49,318 nucleotides of DNA from Sphingobacteriales bacterium (GTDB lineage Bacteria > Bacteroidota > Bacteroidia > Chitinophagales > Chitinophagaceae). The DNA lies in contig JACQDV010000042.1 in assembly GCA_016200915.1 (NCBI GenBank), positions 1 through 49,318 on the forward strand. Direction: 5' to 3'. The notes below the pieces were generated by a model. The model saw nothing but the letters and a program-made list of their open reading frames with translations. It had not been told where the DNA came from and made no database searches. A program made the position numbers and the translations under genes. Below are positions 34,327-42,582 of the stretch, piece by piece (the first letter of the stretch is position 1; each line of letters begins with the position of its first letter).

Positions 34327-35775
34327 ATGCATACCAGTGAGCTGTTACAGCAATATTATGTGGATTCCAACACCTGGGATGAAATGTACCGCAATGATTC
34401 GGTGAGGGAACAGTACCGTAGTGTGGTGGATTTTTTACAGCAACTCAGCATTGATGAATTGAATAAAAAAGAAGACCTGGCCAAGCGTTTGTTCATGAGC
34501 CAGGGAATTACTTTCACCGTATATAGCAGTGGTGAAGGGGTTGAAAAAATTTTTCCCTTCGACATTATTCCCCGCATTATTACTGCTGCCGAATGGGATC
34601 ATATTGAAAAAGGAATCAAGCAGCGTTTAAAAGCACTCAACCTTTTTTTAAAAGATGTTTACCATAACCAGTTTATTTTAAAAGATGGTGTGATGCCGGT
34701 GGATATGGTGTATAGCTGTCCGCATTATTTACGGGTGATGCACAACTTTCCTGTGCCGCATGATATTTATGTTCATATTTCCGGTATTGATTTAATAAGA
34801 AACAGCGATGGTTCTTTTTATATACTGGAAGATAATCTGCGTACACCGAGTGGCGTAAGTTATATGCTGGAGAACAGGGAAATTACCAAACGCATTTTTC
34901 CCGACTTGATTCCGGCCAATCATGTAAGAAGTGTTACGGAGTACCCTACCATCTTACATAAAAATTTAGTTTCACTTTCACCAAGGCAAATTGCTAATCC
35001 AACCGTGGTGCTGTTAACGCCGGGTTTATATAACTCTGCATACTTTGAACATACCACTTTAGCAAGATTAATGGGTGTTGAGTTGGTAGAAGGAAGAGAT
35101 TTGGTGGTGGACAATCATAAAGTGTTTATGAAAACAACTACCGGTTTGCAGCAGGTAGATGTTATTTATCGCAGGGTAGATGATGAGTTTTTAGACCCGT
35201 TGATTTTTAATTCAAATAGTTTATTGGGTGTTTCCGGTATTATGAATGCTTACCGGAAAGGAAATGTGGCAATAGTAAATGCTGTTGGTAATGGTGTGGC
35301 TGATGATAAAGCTGTTTACAGTTATGTACCGGCAATGATTCGTTATTACTTAAATGAAGAACCGATATTAAAGAATGTTCCTACTTACCAACTGGCGAAT
35401 AAAGAAAAAAGAGAGTATGTTTTTAGTAATATCACCAACATGGTGGTAAAGAAAACCAATGAAAGTGGTGGTTATGGAATGCTGATGGGTAATTCCACCA
35501 GTGAAAAAGAAATTGAAGAATACAAAGCAGAAATTTTAAAAGCACCAAGACAGTTTATTGCGCAACCAATCATCAGTCTTTCTTCATCACCCTGTTATAT
35601 GAATGGTGCATTAGCGCCAAGAAGAGTTGACCTGCGTCCTTATGCATTATGCGGACCTGATGGTATTGAAATTGTTCCCGGTGGTTTAACAAGAGTAGCC
35701 TTGAGAGAAGGTTCATTAGTAGTAAACTCATCACAGGGTGGAGGAAGTAAGGACACATGGGTGCTGGCTGTCTGA
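34327..35775 (+). CDS. Circularly permuted ATP-grasp protein (DUF404/DUF407)
   Basis: 482 aa. Matches the circularly permuted ATP-grasp type 2 family: YILEDNLRTPSGVSYMLENR, VVLLTPGLYNSAYFEHTTLARLMGVELVEGRDL, NAVGNGVADDKAVYSYVPAMI and VVKKTNESGGYGM. These proteins are predicted to make an amide or peptide bond, in an operon with an alpha-E protein and a transglutaminase-like protease; such clusters have been proposed to make and process small peptides. Here the alpha-E gene follows after 89 bp, which contains a heptamer array. Confidence 0.93.
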   Translation: MHTSELLQQYYVDSNTWDEMYRNDSVREQYRSVVDFLQQLSIDELNKKEDLAKRLFMSQGITFTVYSSGEGVEKIFPFDIIPRIITAAEWDHIEKGIKQRLKALNLFLKDVYHNQFILKDGVMPVDMVYSCPHYLRVMHNFPVPHDIYVHISGIDLIRNSDGSFYILEDNLRTPSGVSYMLENREITKRIFPDLIPANHVRSVTEYPTILHKNLVSLSPRQIANPTVVLLTPGLYNSAYFEHTTLARLMGVELVEGRDLVVDNHKVFMKTTTGLQQVDVIYRRVDDEFLDPLIFNSNSLLGVSGIMNAYRKGNVAIVNAVGNGVADDKAVYSYVPAMIRYYLNEEPILKNVPTYQLANKEKREYVFSNITNMVVKKTNESGGYGMLMGNSTSEKEIEEYKAEILKAPRQFIAQPIISLSSSPCYMNGALAPRRVDLRPYALCGPDGIEIVPGGLTRVALREGSLVVNSSQGGGSKDTWVLAV

Positions 35776-35828
35776 ACCATGATTTATTGGATTTAACTGA
35801 TTAAAAGGAAATAAAATATTTTTTATTC

Positions 35829-35863
35829 AACCACAAACAACAAACTATAAACCACAAACCATA
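35829..35863. repeat. Heptamer array at the alpha-E start codon
   Basis: Five consecutive 7-mers: AACCACA, AACAACA, AACTATA, AACCACA, AACCATA, then one base and the ATG at 35865. Same family as the array at 43781-43808. Inside a presumed operon, so it lies on the mRNA directly before the start codon. Confidence 0.85.
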
Positions 35864-35864
35864 A

Positions 35865-36800
35865 ATGCTAAGTCGTGTTGCCGATAGTTTATACTGGATG
35901 AGCCGTTACATGGAACGATGCGATGGGATGCTGCGTATGCTGAAAATAAATTATGCCGCTTCGCAGGATGATATGGATGAATTTTCCTGGGTGCCGGCTT
36001 TGAAATTATTTTCTTACATGGATGACCAAGAGGCTGCTGCTATTTCTAAAAATTCCCGTGATGTGTTGTTGTATATGGTTATAGCAAAAGAAAATTCAAA
36101 TTCAGTTTTGAATATTGTTACTAAAGCAAGAGAGAACGGAAGAAGTGTACAGGACCATATCACTAAAGAAATGTGGCAATGCCTGAATGATTTTTATCAC
36201 ATGATGCGGGAGGAGAATATAAGTGACTGGTTAAAAAAAGATGACCCAATAACAATATTAGATTCATTACTCAAGCAATGTACCGTCTATTTTGGAACAA
36301 TGGATGTTACGATGGCCCGTGGTGAAAGTCATGCTTTTATTAATCTTGGAAAGTTTTTAGAAAGGGGTGTACAAACTGCCGATATTCTCGATGTAAAATT
36401 CAGTGCACTGGACGGTGAGTATGATAAAGCGGCTGATACTACTTACTGGAAATATTTATTGTTATCTATTTCTGGTTTGGAATTGTACCTGAAAACTTAC
36501 CGTGGCGGTTTTGAAGCAGCAAATATTGTTGAGCAATCAGTATTGAACGGAAATTTTCCCCGTTCCATTATGTATTCAGTAAAAAATCTCCGTCAGTATT
36601 TTGAACGGTTGAGGAGTGATAAAAATTATACCAGTTTTAATGAGGTAATGTTTATGATTGGTAAGCTGGAGAGTAAAATTAAATTCTCCACTACTCAAAC
36701 TATCGTTAAAGAAGGACTGAGTAAATTTTTACAGGAAACAAAAACTGATTTTCTGGAAATAGGTAATGCGCTCAATAAAAATTATTTTGCCTACAGTTGA
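35865..36800 (+). CDS. Alpha-E domain protein (DUF403)
   Basis: 311 aa, nearly all helical. The start MLSRVADSLYWMSRYMERCDGMLRML is the alpha-E signature. It usually sits next to the circularly permuted ATP-grasp protein, either as a separate gene or fused, and is thought to be an accessory or partner subunit. Second gene in the triad; the transglutaminase gene follows after 53 bp. Confidence 0.93.
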   Translation: MLSRVADSLYWMSRYMERCDGMLRMLKINYAASQDDMDEFSWVPALKLFSYMDDQEAAAISKNSRDVLLYMVIAKENSNSVLNIVTKARENGRSVQDHITKEMWQCLNDFYHMMREENISDWLKKDDPITILDSLLKQCTVYFGTMDVTMARGESHAFINLGKFLERGVQTADILDVKFSALDGEYDKAADTTYWKYLLLSISGLELYLKTYRGGFEAANIVEQSVLNGNFPRSIMYSVKNLRQYFERLRSDKNYTSFNEVMFMIGKLESKIKFSTTQTIVKEGLSKFLQETKTDFLEIGNALNKNYFAYS

Positions 36801-36853
36801 TTAAGTTTACAAATTGCACCGGCTTTATTCAATAGTAAAAAATTAAAATCAAA

Positions 36854-37822
36854 ATGCCCCGTTTTAAAATACATCACGTTACAAAATATACATACGAAGT
36901 TCCGGTTAGGGATAGTGCCAACCAGGTTTTACTCTTTCCTATAAAAGATGAACACCAGCAGGTGTTGAAACAGGACCTGTACATCAGTGGTGAACCCGGT
37001 GTTGATATTTTTAAAGATTATTATGGTAATGATGTGGGAACCTTTATGAACGCCGCTCCACATACAGAGCTTGTGATCGATTCAAAGATTGAAGTGATTA
37101 CTTCACCAAGATCCCTTCCTGATGATGAAGTATCAAAAGAAAAACAATGGGCCGAGCTGGAGCAAATAAAATACACGGTTCCTTATATTGATTATTTAAA
37201 GCAGGAAACTTTTGCAGCTATTGAGGAGGTACAGCACATTGCCCATACTCAGCAGTATCATACTAACTATACCGTTTGCCAGGCAGCAAAATTTTTAAAT
37301 GAATATGTATTTATCAACTTCAGTTATATAAAAGGTGTTACTACTGTTGAGAGTACATTAGATGAAGTGTGGCGGTTAAAAGCCGGCGTTTGCCAGGACT
37401 TTGCTCATATCTTATTAGTGATGCTGCGTATGCTGGGTATTCCATCCCGGTATGTGAGTGGGTATATTTGTCCTAATCGCAATGGTATGCGTGGTGAAGG
37501 AGCAACACATGCATGGGTGGAAGCTTATATTCCTTTTTATGGCTGGTTGGGTTTTGACCCAACGAATAATTGTATGGTAAATGATTTGCATGTTCGTTTG
37601 GCGGTAGGAAGAAATTTTAGTGATTGTTCGCCGGTAAGAGGAACATATAAAGGAACATCCAATCAGCAATTAGAAGTAGGTGTGTCTGTTGCGTATGAAG
37701 ATGGGCATGTGCAGGATGATGTGGCGGCGGTATTAAAACCACATCCTGTTACCGTTAATACACCTGATACAAATTCTTACAGGAGATATATGGAGATGAT
37801 GCAGCAGCAACAGCAGCAATAA
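36854..37822 (+). CDS. Transglutaminase-like cysteine protease
   Basis: 322 aa. An N-terminal beta domain (about 1-75, HVTKYTYEVPVRDSANQVLLFP) precedes the transglutaminase core with a full triad: Cys 180 (GVCQDFAHILL), His 219 (ATHAWVEAY) and Asp 235 (GFDPTNN). The C-terminus ends in MMQQQQQQ, encoded by a CAG/CAA run. Family and operon context suggest peptide cleavage or ligation on the product of the ATP-grasp enzyme. Its stop codon directly abuts the stop of the convergent gene. Confidence 0.94.
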   Translation: MPRFKIHHVTKYTYEVPVRDSANQVLLFPIKDEHQQVLKQDLYISGEPGVDIFKDYYGNDVGTFMNAAPHTELVIDSKIEVITSPRSLPDDEVSKEKQWAELEQIKYTVPYIDYLKQETFAAIEEVQHIAHTQQYHTNYTVCQAAKFLNEYVFINFSYIKGVTTVESTLDEVWRLKAGVCQDFAHILLVMLRMLGIPSRYVSGYICPNRNGMRGEGATHAWVEAYIPFYGWLGFDPTNNCMVNDLHVRLAVGRNFSDCSPVRGTYKGTSNQQLEVGVSVAYEDGHVQDDVAAVLKPHPVTVNTPDTNSYRRYMEMMQQQQQQ

Positions 37823-38647
37823 TTATTTTGTTGTTTTTTTAAATGGATGCGCCATCAATCTTCCGAAATTCTCATCTTCTTCATTGGGATAATAACGATC
37901 TAATCCGTATTTAATATCTTTTACATCAAGTTGTTTGTATGTTCCGAACAAACGGTCCCAGATAGAAAAAGTGGCGCCATAATTACTGTCGGTAAATGGT
38001 TGTTTCCAGTGATGATGTACTTTATGCATGTTGGGCGAAACCAGTATAAAGCTGATGATATAATCTACTTTCTCCGGTAAACGGATATTGGCGTGAGTAA
38101 AAGCAGTAGCAACCACCACCAATGTTTGATAGATCATCACACCATACATAGGTGCACCGCTTACAAAGATCAGCAGTATAAAAAATATCCCTCTTAATAA
38201 ACTATCGCCGGGATGATGACGAAGACCCGTAGTTACATCTACATTATTATCGGTGTGATGAACCGTATGAAATTTCCAGAGGAAAGCATTTTTGTGCATT
38301 ACTAAATGAACCAGCCAGCTGCTGAAATCTAATGCCAGCACTGAAATAATTATTGTCATCATTACGCCGGAATTAAACCAGTACACTAACCCAAATTTAG
38401 AATCCCTGCACCAGTCGCTCAGCTTTACAATAAATATGGCGAGTATAGTATGTATGATTAAATGAATAACGGTGAAGCCAAAATTTACTGCCGCATGTTG
38501 CAGTTTATTTTTTTTATACTGCATCGGCAGCAAGGGAGTGGCTCCTTCAATTATCCAGAAAAAAATAAGTCCGCCAACGAGTATGGCCATCCGTTCTAAC
38601 GGACGATGTTCGAGTGTTTCAAAATGTGCAATGATTTTTTCAAACAT
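37823..38647 (-). CDS. Sterol desaturase/fatty acid hydroxylase family protein
   Basis: 274 aa membrane di-iron enzyme. Histidine boxes: HLVMH, HTVHH, a later HH (GLRHHPGD) and NMHKVHHHW. Four or more spans in the first 200 residues. Family members hydroxylate or desaturate lipids; substrate unknown. It is 33 bp after the DUF2007 gene. A perfect 7-bp inverted repeat (AACTTTT at 38648 and AAAAGTT at 38665) is immediately in front of the ATG. The stop abuts the transglutaminase stop with no gap. Confidence 0.92.
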   Translation of the reverse strand: MFEKIIAHFETLEHRPLERMAILVGGLIFFWIIEGATPLLPMQYKKNKLQHAAVNFGFTVIHLIIHTILAIFIVKLSDWCRDSKFGLVYWFNSGVMMTIIISVLALDFSSWLVHLVMHKNAFLWKFHTVHHTDNNVDVTTGLRHHPGDSLLRGIFFILLIFVSGAPMYGVMIYQTLVVVATAFTHANIRLPEKVDYIISFILVSPNMHKVHHHWKQPFTDSNYGATFSIWDRLFGTYKQLDVKDIKYGLDRYYPNEEDENFGRLMAHPFKKTTK

Positions 38648-38680
38648 AACTTTTACTTGGTTGGAAAAGTTACGAAAGAT

Positions 38681-39091
38681 TTAATTAGTTGTTGAGGGTA
38701 ATTCTTGGTAAACAGTTCCGCAGTTTTCACAGCAATAATATTTAATTACCGGTGTGGTTTGTCCCATGAGCAGTTGCGATTTTAATGCTGCTAAAAAGCT
38801 CTTTGGTTTATCAATAAATTCTTTTACTACTATTTTCTTTTCTCCGCATTTGGTGCAGGTAATAGTGCTTACATATTCTTTTTCTGCTTCTGTTAATATT
38901 TCTCTGGCCCTCTCTGCCTGGCTTTCATACACCATCAGTTTCATTCCGCCAATTGCAGGACTTAGCAGCGGATCAATTGTAATGGTGTTTTCATCTTTAA
39001 GATGACAGTTAATTCCATTTTCCTGCAGCATACCCAATACCAGGTTGGCTTCAATATAATTATCAAAAGACCGGATCTGGATAAAATTCAT
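38681..39091 (-). CDS. DUF2007 protein with C-terminal zinc ribbon
   Basis: 136 aa. The first 70 residues (FIQIRSFDNYIEANLVLGMLQENGINCHL...) match the DUF2007 signal-transducing-like domain (a ferredoxin-like fold). Then two Cys pairs (TCTKCG and CCENCG) about 40 residues apart form a likely zinc ribbon. It starts 8 bp after the upstream lipoprotein gene and may be in an operon with it and the desaturase-like enzyme. Confidence 0.84.
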   Translation of the reverse strand: MNFIQIRSFDNYIEANLVLGMLQENGINCHLKDENTITIDPLLSPAIGGMKLMVYESQAERAREILTEAEKEYVSTITCTKCGEKKIVVKEFIDKPKSFLAALKSQLLMGQTTPVIKYYCCENCGTVYQELPSTTN

Positions 39092-39099
39092 GAAACGTA

Positions 39100-39726
39100 T
39101 TATTTAACCATTTTTAATTGCAATGGAATATAACCAACTCTTTGCAGCGCAACCAACCCGTAAACCGTTTCTCCGGGCAGTACATTTTTTCCAATGATAG
39201 AATAGGTATCCAGGTTCTTTTTCAATTTAGCATTGGCTTTGCTTGCATTCCATATATTGGCTGCAGCTAACGTTCCTCCAATGATAGCGCCACCAAATAT
39301 TTGTACTGTTTTAGCTCCGCCATCTTTTTCATAAGAAAACTTAACCGGTGATAATGCTAAATATCCGAGATAAGGAATTACTCCCTGTTTCATTCTTCTT
39401 TTCAGTATTTCTGTTGGTACCACCTGCAGTTCCTTATCTCCTTCATAAAATTTTACATTTTCTCCAATAGTAATTTGCTGGTTGCTGCTATTATAAATTT
39501 TTACCGCCACTATTTTTATATCATTGCGCATCTCCTTCAGGGTTTGGCGACCATTTTTTGCAGCAGCCATTACATCGTACCGGTAGTAAAAATCCACATC
39601 GCTTTTTTCAGCTTTATTTCCGTAAGTAATCTGGGTTGGGTTAACGGGATAGTACTTTGTAGCGCAACTGAAAAGGAATACACAAAAAACAAACAACAGG
39701 TGTTTGGGGTTAAATGGTAATTGCAT
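39100..39726 (-). CDS. Uncharacterised lipoprotein
   Basis: 208 aa with lipobox LFSC (Cys about 21). The body has a DVDFYYRYDVMAAAKNGRQTL segment, a long beta region (NIKIVAVKIYNSSNQQITIGENV) and a single hydrophobic Ala/Gly-rich helix near residue 145 (GGAIIGGTLAAANIW), then VLPGETVYGLVALQ. I do not recognise the family, though the beta domain resembles small proteins that bind other envelope parts. A -7 element lies at 39745-39752, where the dnaN terminator ends. Confidence 0.75.
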   Translation of the reverse strand: MQLPFNPKHLLFVFCVFLFSCATKYYPVNPTQITYGNKAEKSDVDFYYRYDVMAAAKNGRQTLKEMRNDIKIVAVKIYNSSNQQITIGENVKFYEGDKELQVVPTEILKRRMKQGVIPYLGYLALSPVKFSYEKDGGAKTVQIFGGAIIGGTLAAANIWNASKANAKLKKNLDTYSIIGKNVLPGETVYGLVALQRVGYIPLQLKMVK

Positions 39727-39744
39727 AAGTTGATTTTAATTTGT

Positions 39745-39752
39745 CAAATATA
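39745..39752 (-). promoter_or_regulatory. Bacteroidota -7 element
   Basis: TATATTTG on the minus strand, about 19 bp before the ATG of the lipoprotein at 39726. Its -33 region is the T-run of the dnaN terminator (TTTTTG). Confidence 0.6.
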
Positions 39753-39768
39753 TCATTAGATGCTGATA

Positions 39769-39803
39769 CAAAAATGGCCTCGTTTCTTAAACGGGGCCAT
39801 TTC
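39769..39803 (-). terminator. Terminator of dnaN
   Basis: Minus strand: AAATGGCC pairs with GGCCATTT, with an inner CGTTT/AAACG, followed by TTTTT. The hairpin lies about 20 bp past the dnaN stop. Confidence 0.9.
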
Positions 39804-39823
39804 CTTTTTTATTATTGGTAAGA

Positions 39824-40939
39824 TTAGTTATTTAGCATCAGCGGCATTACCAGCATCAGCAGGTCTTCGCCTTTATCCTGCTCTGTTGGTTTAATAATAC
39901 CAGCTTTGGTTGGGGTGCTTAATTCCATATTCACATCAGATGTTTCCGCAGCATTCAGCATTTCAATTAAAAATTTAGCATTGAAGGCGATCTGCATATC
40001 ATCGCCATCATACTGGCAGGCCATGCGTTCGTTACCTTCAAAACTAAAATCAACATCCTGCGCTGCTAACTGCAACTGGCTTCCGCTAATGCTTAACGCC
40101 ACCTGGTTAGTGCTTTTATTACTAAACACACTCACCCGGCGTAATGCACCCTGGAAATCGGTACGGTTAACCGTCATCTTATATGGATTGTCAGATGGGA
40201 TTACCACTTTATAATCAGGAAACCTTGCATCAATCAAACGACACACTAACTGTGTACCATCATGCTCAACAAAAAGATGGTTTCCGTTGTAAGAAACTTT
40301 TAGTTCATCTTCATTATCAGGTAAAGCAGATTTTAATAAGTTGAGGGGTTTTTTAGGAACGATAAAATTATCTGCTTTAGGACAATTTACATCTGTGCGG
40401 CGATAGCGAACTAAGCGATGCGCATCGGTTGCCACAAACGTAATTCCTTTTTTATCCAGTTCAAAATATACACCCGTCATTGCCGGACGCAGATCATCAT
40501 TACTAACTGCAAACAATGCTTTGTTGATAGCCGTTACAAATGCAGAGGATGGAATGTTGAAGGAGGTAGTATCATCTGTTGCCGGTTCTTTGGGGAAATT
40601 ATCAGGATTTTCTCCCATCACTTTATACTTGCCGTTATCGCTGGTAATTTCAACAGCAAAGTTTTTATCAATATTAAAAGTAAGCGGCTGATCGGGGATA
40701 TTCTTTAACGAATCCATCAGAATTTTTGCAGGAATACATACACGGCCGCTGTCTTTTGCCTCAATATCCATATGTATTTTCATTACCGTTTCCAGGTCGG
40801 TAGCTACAACAGTTAGTTTGTTCTTTTCAATTTCAAATAAAAAATCTTCTAATATTGGCAACACCGTGTTGGCATTAATTACACCATTAATTTGCTGCAG
40901 GTGTTTGAGTAATGCCGAAGAGGAAACGATAAACTTCAT
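39824..40939 (-). CDS. dnaN: DNA polymerase III beta subunit (sliding clamp)
   Basis: 371 aa, full length. The three clamp subdomains are visible; the starts MKFIVSSSALLKHLQQINGVI and ending DLLMLVMPLML are typical of the family. It forms a ring around DNA at the replication fork. dnaA is not in the window, as common in Bacteroidota where dnaA and dnaN are separated. Promoter element at 40977-40984. Confidence 0.98.
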   Translation of the reverse strand: MKFIVSSSALLKHLQQINGVINANTVLPILEDFLFEIEKNKLTVVATDLETVMKIHMDIEAKDSGRVCIPAKILMDSLKNIPDQPLTFNIDKNFAVEITSDNGKYKVMGENPDNFPKEPATDDTTSFNIPSSAFVTAINKALFAVSNDDLRPAMTGVYFELDKKGITFVATDAHRLVRYRRTDVNCPKADNFIVPKKPLNLLKSALPDNEDELKVSYNGNHLFVEHDGTQLVCRLIDARFPDYKVVIPSDNPYKMTVNRTDFQGALRRVSVFSNKSTNQVALSISGSQLQLAAQDVDFSFEGNERMACQYDGDDMQIAFNAKFLIEMLNAAETSDVNMELSTPTKAGIIKPTEQDKGEDLLMLVMPLMLNN

Positions 40940-40976
40940 ACGCTTGAAAAATTTGACAGTTAGTTTTACAAATAAA

Positions 40977-40984
40977 CAAAGTTA
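40977..40984 (-). promoter_or_regulatory. Bacteroidota -7 element for dnaN
   Basis: TAACTTTG on the minus strand, 37 bp before the dnaN ATG. Confidence 0.5.
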
Positions 40985-41234
40985 TTTGATTGAACCGCAA
41001 GATAAGGTTTAAAAGTTGACGAAAATGCGGGGGCAGAGAAGAAGAATTTTTTTGTTACCGGCCCTGGTTCTTTGTGGCATCGTCTGTTGCATCGCACTCT
41101 TCGGCTTCCGAAGCTCTGTTGTGCAAAACATAATTGAGCGGAGGCGTGTCCTGTGCTTTCCAGTCAGACCGGGACGGTCAGACTGGTGTTTACAGTTTAA
41201 CTAATTTGAATCATTTTACTATAACGACGCCCCT

Positions 41235-41262
41235 TGCTAACTGCTGGCTGAAAACTGCCAAC
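41235..41262. repeat. Degenerate heptamer array upstream of the aminotransferase
   Basis: Four 7-mers of form TGnnnnC: TGCTAAC, TGCTGGC, TGAAAAC, TGCCAAC. They lie 28 bp upstream of a -7 element, so in or just above its -33 region. Own consensus, different from the other arrays. Confidence 0.68.
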
Positions 41263-41289
41263 TTTCTTCTCACTAACAAATGTTATTAT

Positions 41290-41297
41290 TACTTTTG
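41290..41297 (+). promoter_or_regulatory. Bacteroidota -7 element for the aminotransferase
   Basis: TACTTTTG ends only four bases before the ATG at 41302, so transcription would start at or within about two bases of the start codon: a candidate leaderless mRNA. Confidence 0.5.
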
Positions 41298-41301
41298 CGC
41301 C

Positions 41302-42558
41302 ATGAAATTATCACACCTGGCCGAAACATTGATTGGCTCTGAGATCGTAAAATTAGGAAATGAAATTAAAGACCGTATTAGAAACGGCGAACGTATTTAT
41401 AACTTCACCATTGGCGATTTTGACTCATCCGTTTTCCCCATTCCTCGGGAATTTGAAGCTGAAATAATTGATGCTTACAAAAATCATTACACTACTTACC
41501 CGCCTGCAGAAGGAATCCTGGAGCTTCGTCAATCTGTTGCTGCATTTATTAAGGAAAGAGAAGGGCTGGAGTATAAACCATCAGAGATATTGATTGCTTC
41601 CGGCGGTCGTCCGCTGATTTATTCTTTATACCGGGCTATTGTTGATAAAGGAGATAAAGTAGTTTATGCTGTTCCTTCCTGGAATAATAATCACTATGTA
41701 CATTTTAATGAAGGGCAGCATGTGGTGCTGGAAACAAAGCCGGAGAATAATTTTATGCCTACGGCCGAAGAGTTGATTCCTTTAATTAAAGGAGCAAACT
41801 TACTGGCCTTGTGTTCTCCATTAAATCCTGCCGGAACAACTTTCAGCAAAGAAGAATTAGAAAAAATTTGTGATGCAGTAATGGCAGAGAATAAAACAAG
41901 AGGTGAAAACGAGAAGAAATTATTTTTGATGTATGACCAAATGTACTGGACACTCACTTTTGCCGGTACACAACATTATAATCCTGTTTCATTAAGACCA
42001 GAATTGAGAGAGGTTACTGTGTTTATTGATGGCATCAGTAAAGTATTTGCTTCTACTGGTGTTCGTGTGGGCTGGGCAATGGGACCGGAGATCATCATGA
42101 ATAAAATGAAAGCCATTCTTTCACATGTAGGTGCATGGGCGCCAATGGCTGAACAAAAAGCTACCGCCAAATATTTATTACAAACCGATAATATCAATAA
42201 ATACCTCGTTCATTTTAAAAGTGAAATAGGTCATCGCCTGGAAAAAATATATGAAGGTTTCAATCAACTCAAAGCTGAAGGATATAATGTTGATGTGGTT
42301 GCGCCGCAGGGCGCCATCTATCTCACTATAAAAATTGACCTGATTGGCAAACAAACTGCTGACGGAAAAAAATTAACCGCACAGGAAGATGTTTCAGCAT
42401 ACATTCTTAGCGAAGCCAAACTGGCCGTTGTTCCTTTCTTTGCTTTTGGCAGTAATAAAAACTCTGCCTGGTATCGCCTGAGTGTAGGCACTTGTAAAAA
42501 AGAAGAGATTGGGGAGGTGCTGGGTAAATTGAAAGAAGCGTTGGTGAAGTTGAAATAA
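41302..42558 (+). CDS. Class I/II pyridoxal-phosphate aminotransferase
   Basis: 418 aa fold-type I aminotransferase. Lys 247 in FIDGISKVFASTGVRVGW is the PLP-lysine; SPLNPAGTTFSKEEL and the C-terminal WYRLSVGTCKKEEI (substrate Arg region) are typical. Start MKLSHLAETLIGSEIVKLGNEI is the usual form of this subfamily, near aspartate/tyrosine-type enzymes; exact substrates unclear. The frame is open 168 bp further upstream but the extension runs through the intergenic hairpins. Next to a methionine-type aminotransferase 24 bp downstream, with which it may be co-transcribed. Confidence 0.9.
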   Translation: MKLSHLAETLIGSEIVKLGNEIKDRIRNGERIYNFTIGDFDSSVFPIPREFEAEIIDAYKNHYTTYPPAEGILELRQSVAAFIKEREGLEYKPSEILIASGGRPLIYSLYRAIVDKGDKVVYAVPSWNNNHYVHFNEGQHVVLETKPENNFMPTAEELIPLIKGANLLALCSPLNPAGTTFSKEELEKICDAVMAENKTRGENEKKLFLMYDQMYWTLTFAGTQHYNPVSLRPELREVTVFIDGISKVFASTGVRVGWAMGPEIIMNKMKAILSHVGAWAPMAEQKATAKYLLQTDNINKYLVHFKSEIGHRLEKIYEGFNQLKAEGYNVDVVAPQGAIYLTIKIDLIGKQTADGKKLTAQEDVSAYILSEAKLAVVPFFAFGSNKNSAWYRLSVGTCKKEEIGEVLGKLKEALVKLK

Positions 42559-42582
42559 AAATTATCGCTGTAAATTCACAGC

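Larger units (their letters stand above)
40940..41301. other. Divergent gap between dnaN and the aminotransferase
   Basis: This 362-bp gap holds the dnaN promoter, a GC-richer stretch (about 41016-41204) with two hairpins (CTTCGG/CCGAAG at 41099-41113; CCAGTC...GACTGG at 41160-41186, the latter extended by GACC/GGTC), and the heptamer array at 41235-41262. A 62-codon frame covers the GC-rich part (MTKMRGQRRRIF plus a hydrophobic run), but it is not convincing: the hairpins interrupt it. A second long frame from 41134 that extends the aminotransferase is also unlikely. Confidence 0.5.

Noticed and set aside
37800-37819. CAG/CAA run as a contingency repeat
   Set aside because: It is short, uses mixed codons and lies at the extreme C-terminus, so slippage would hardly change the protein.
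41134-41301. Upstream extension of the aminotransferase frame
   Set aside because: It runs through the 41160 hairpin and heptamer array, does not resemble the family, and the ATG at 41302 gives the normal N-terminus.
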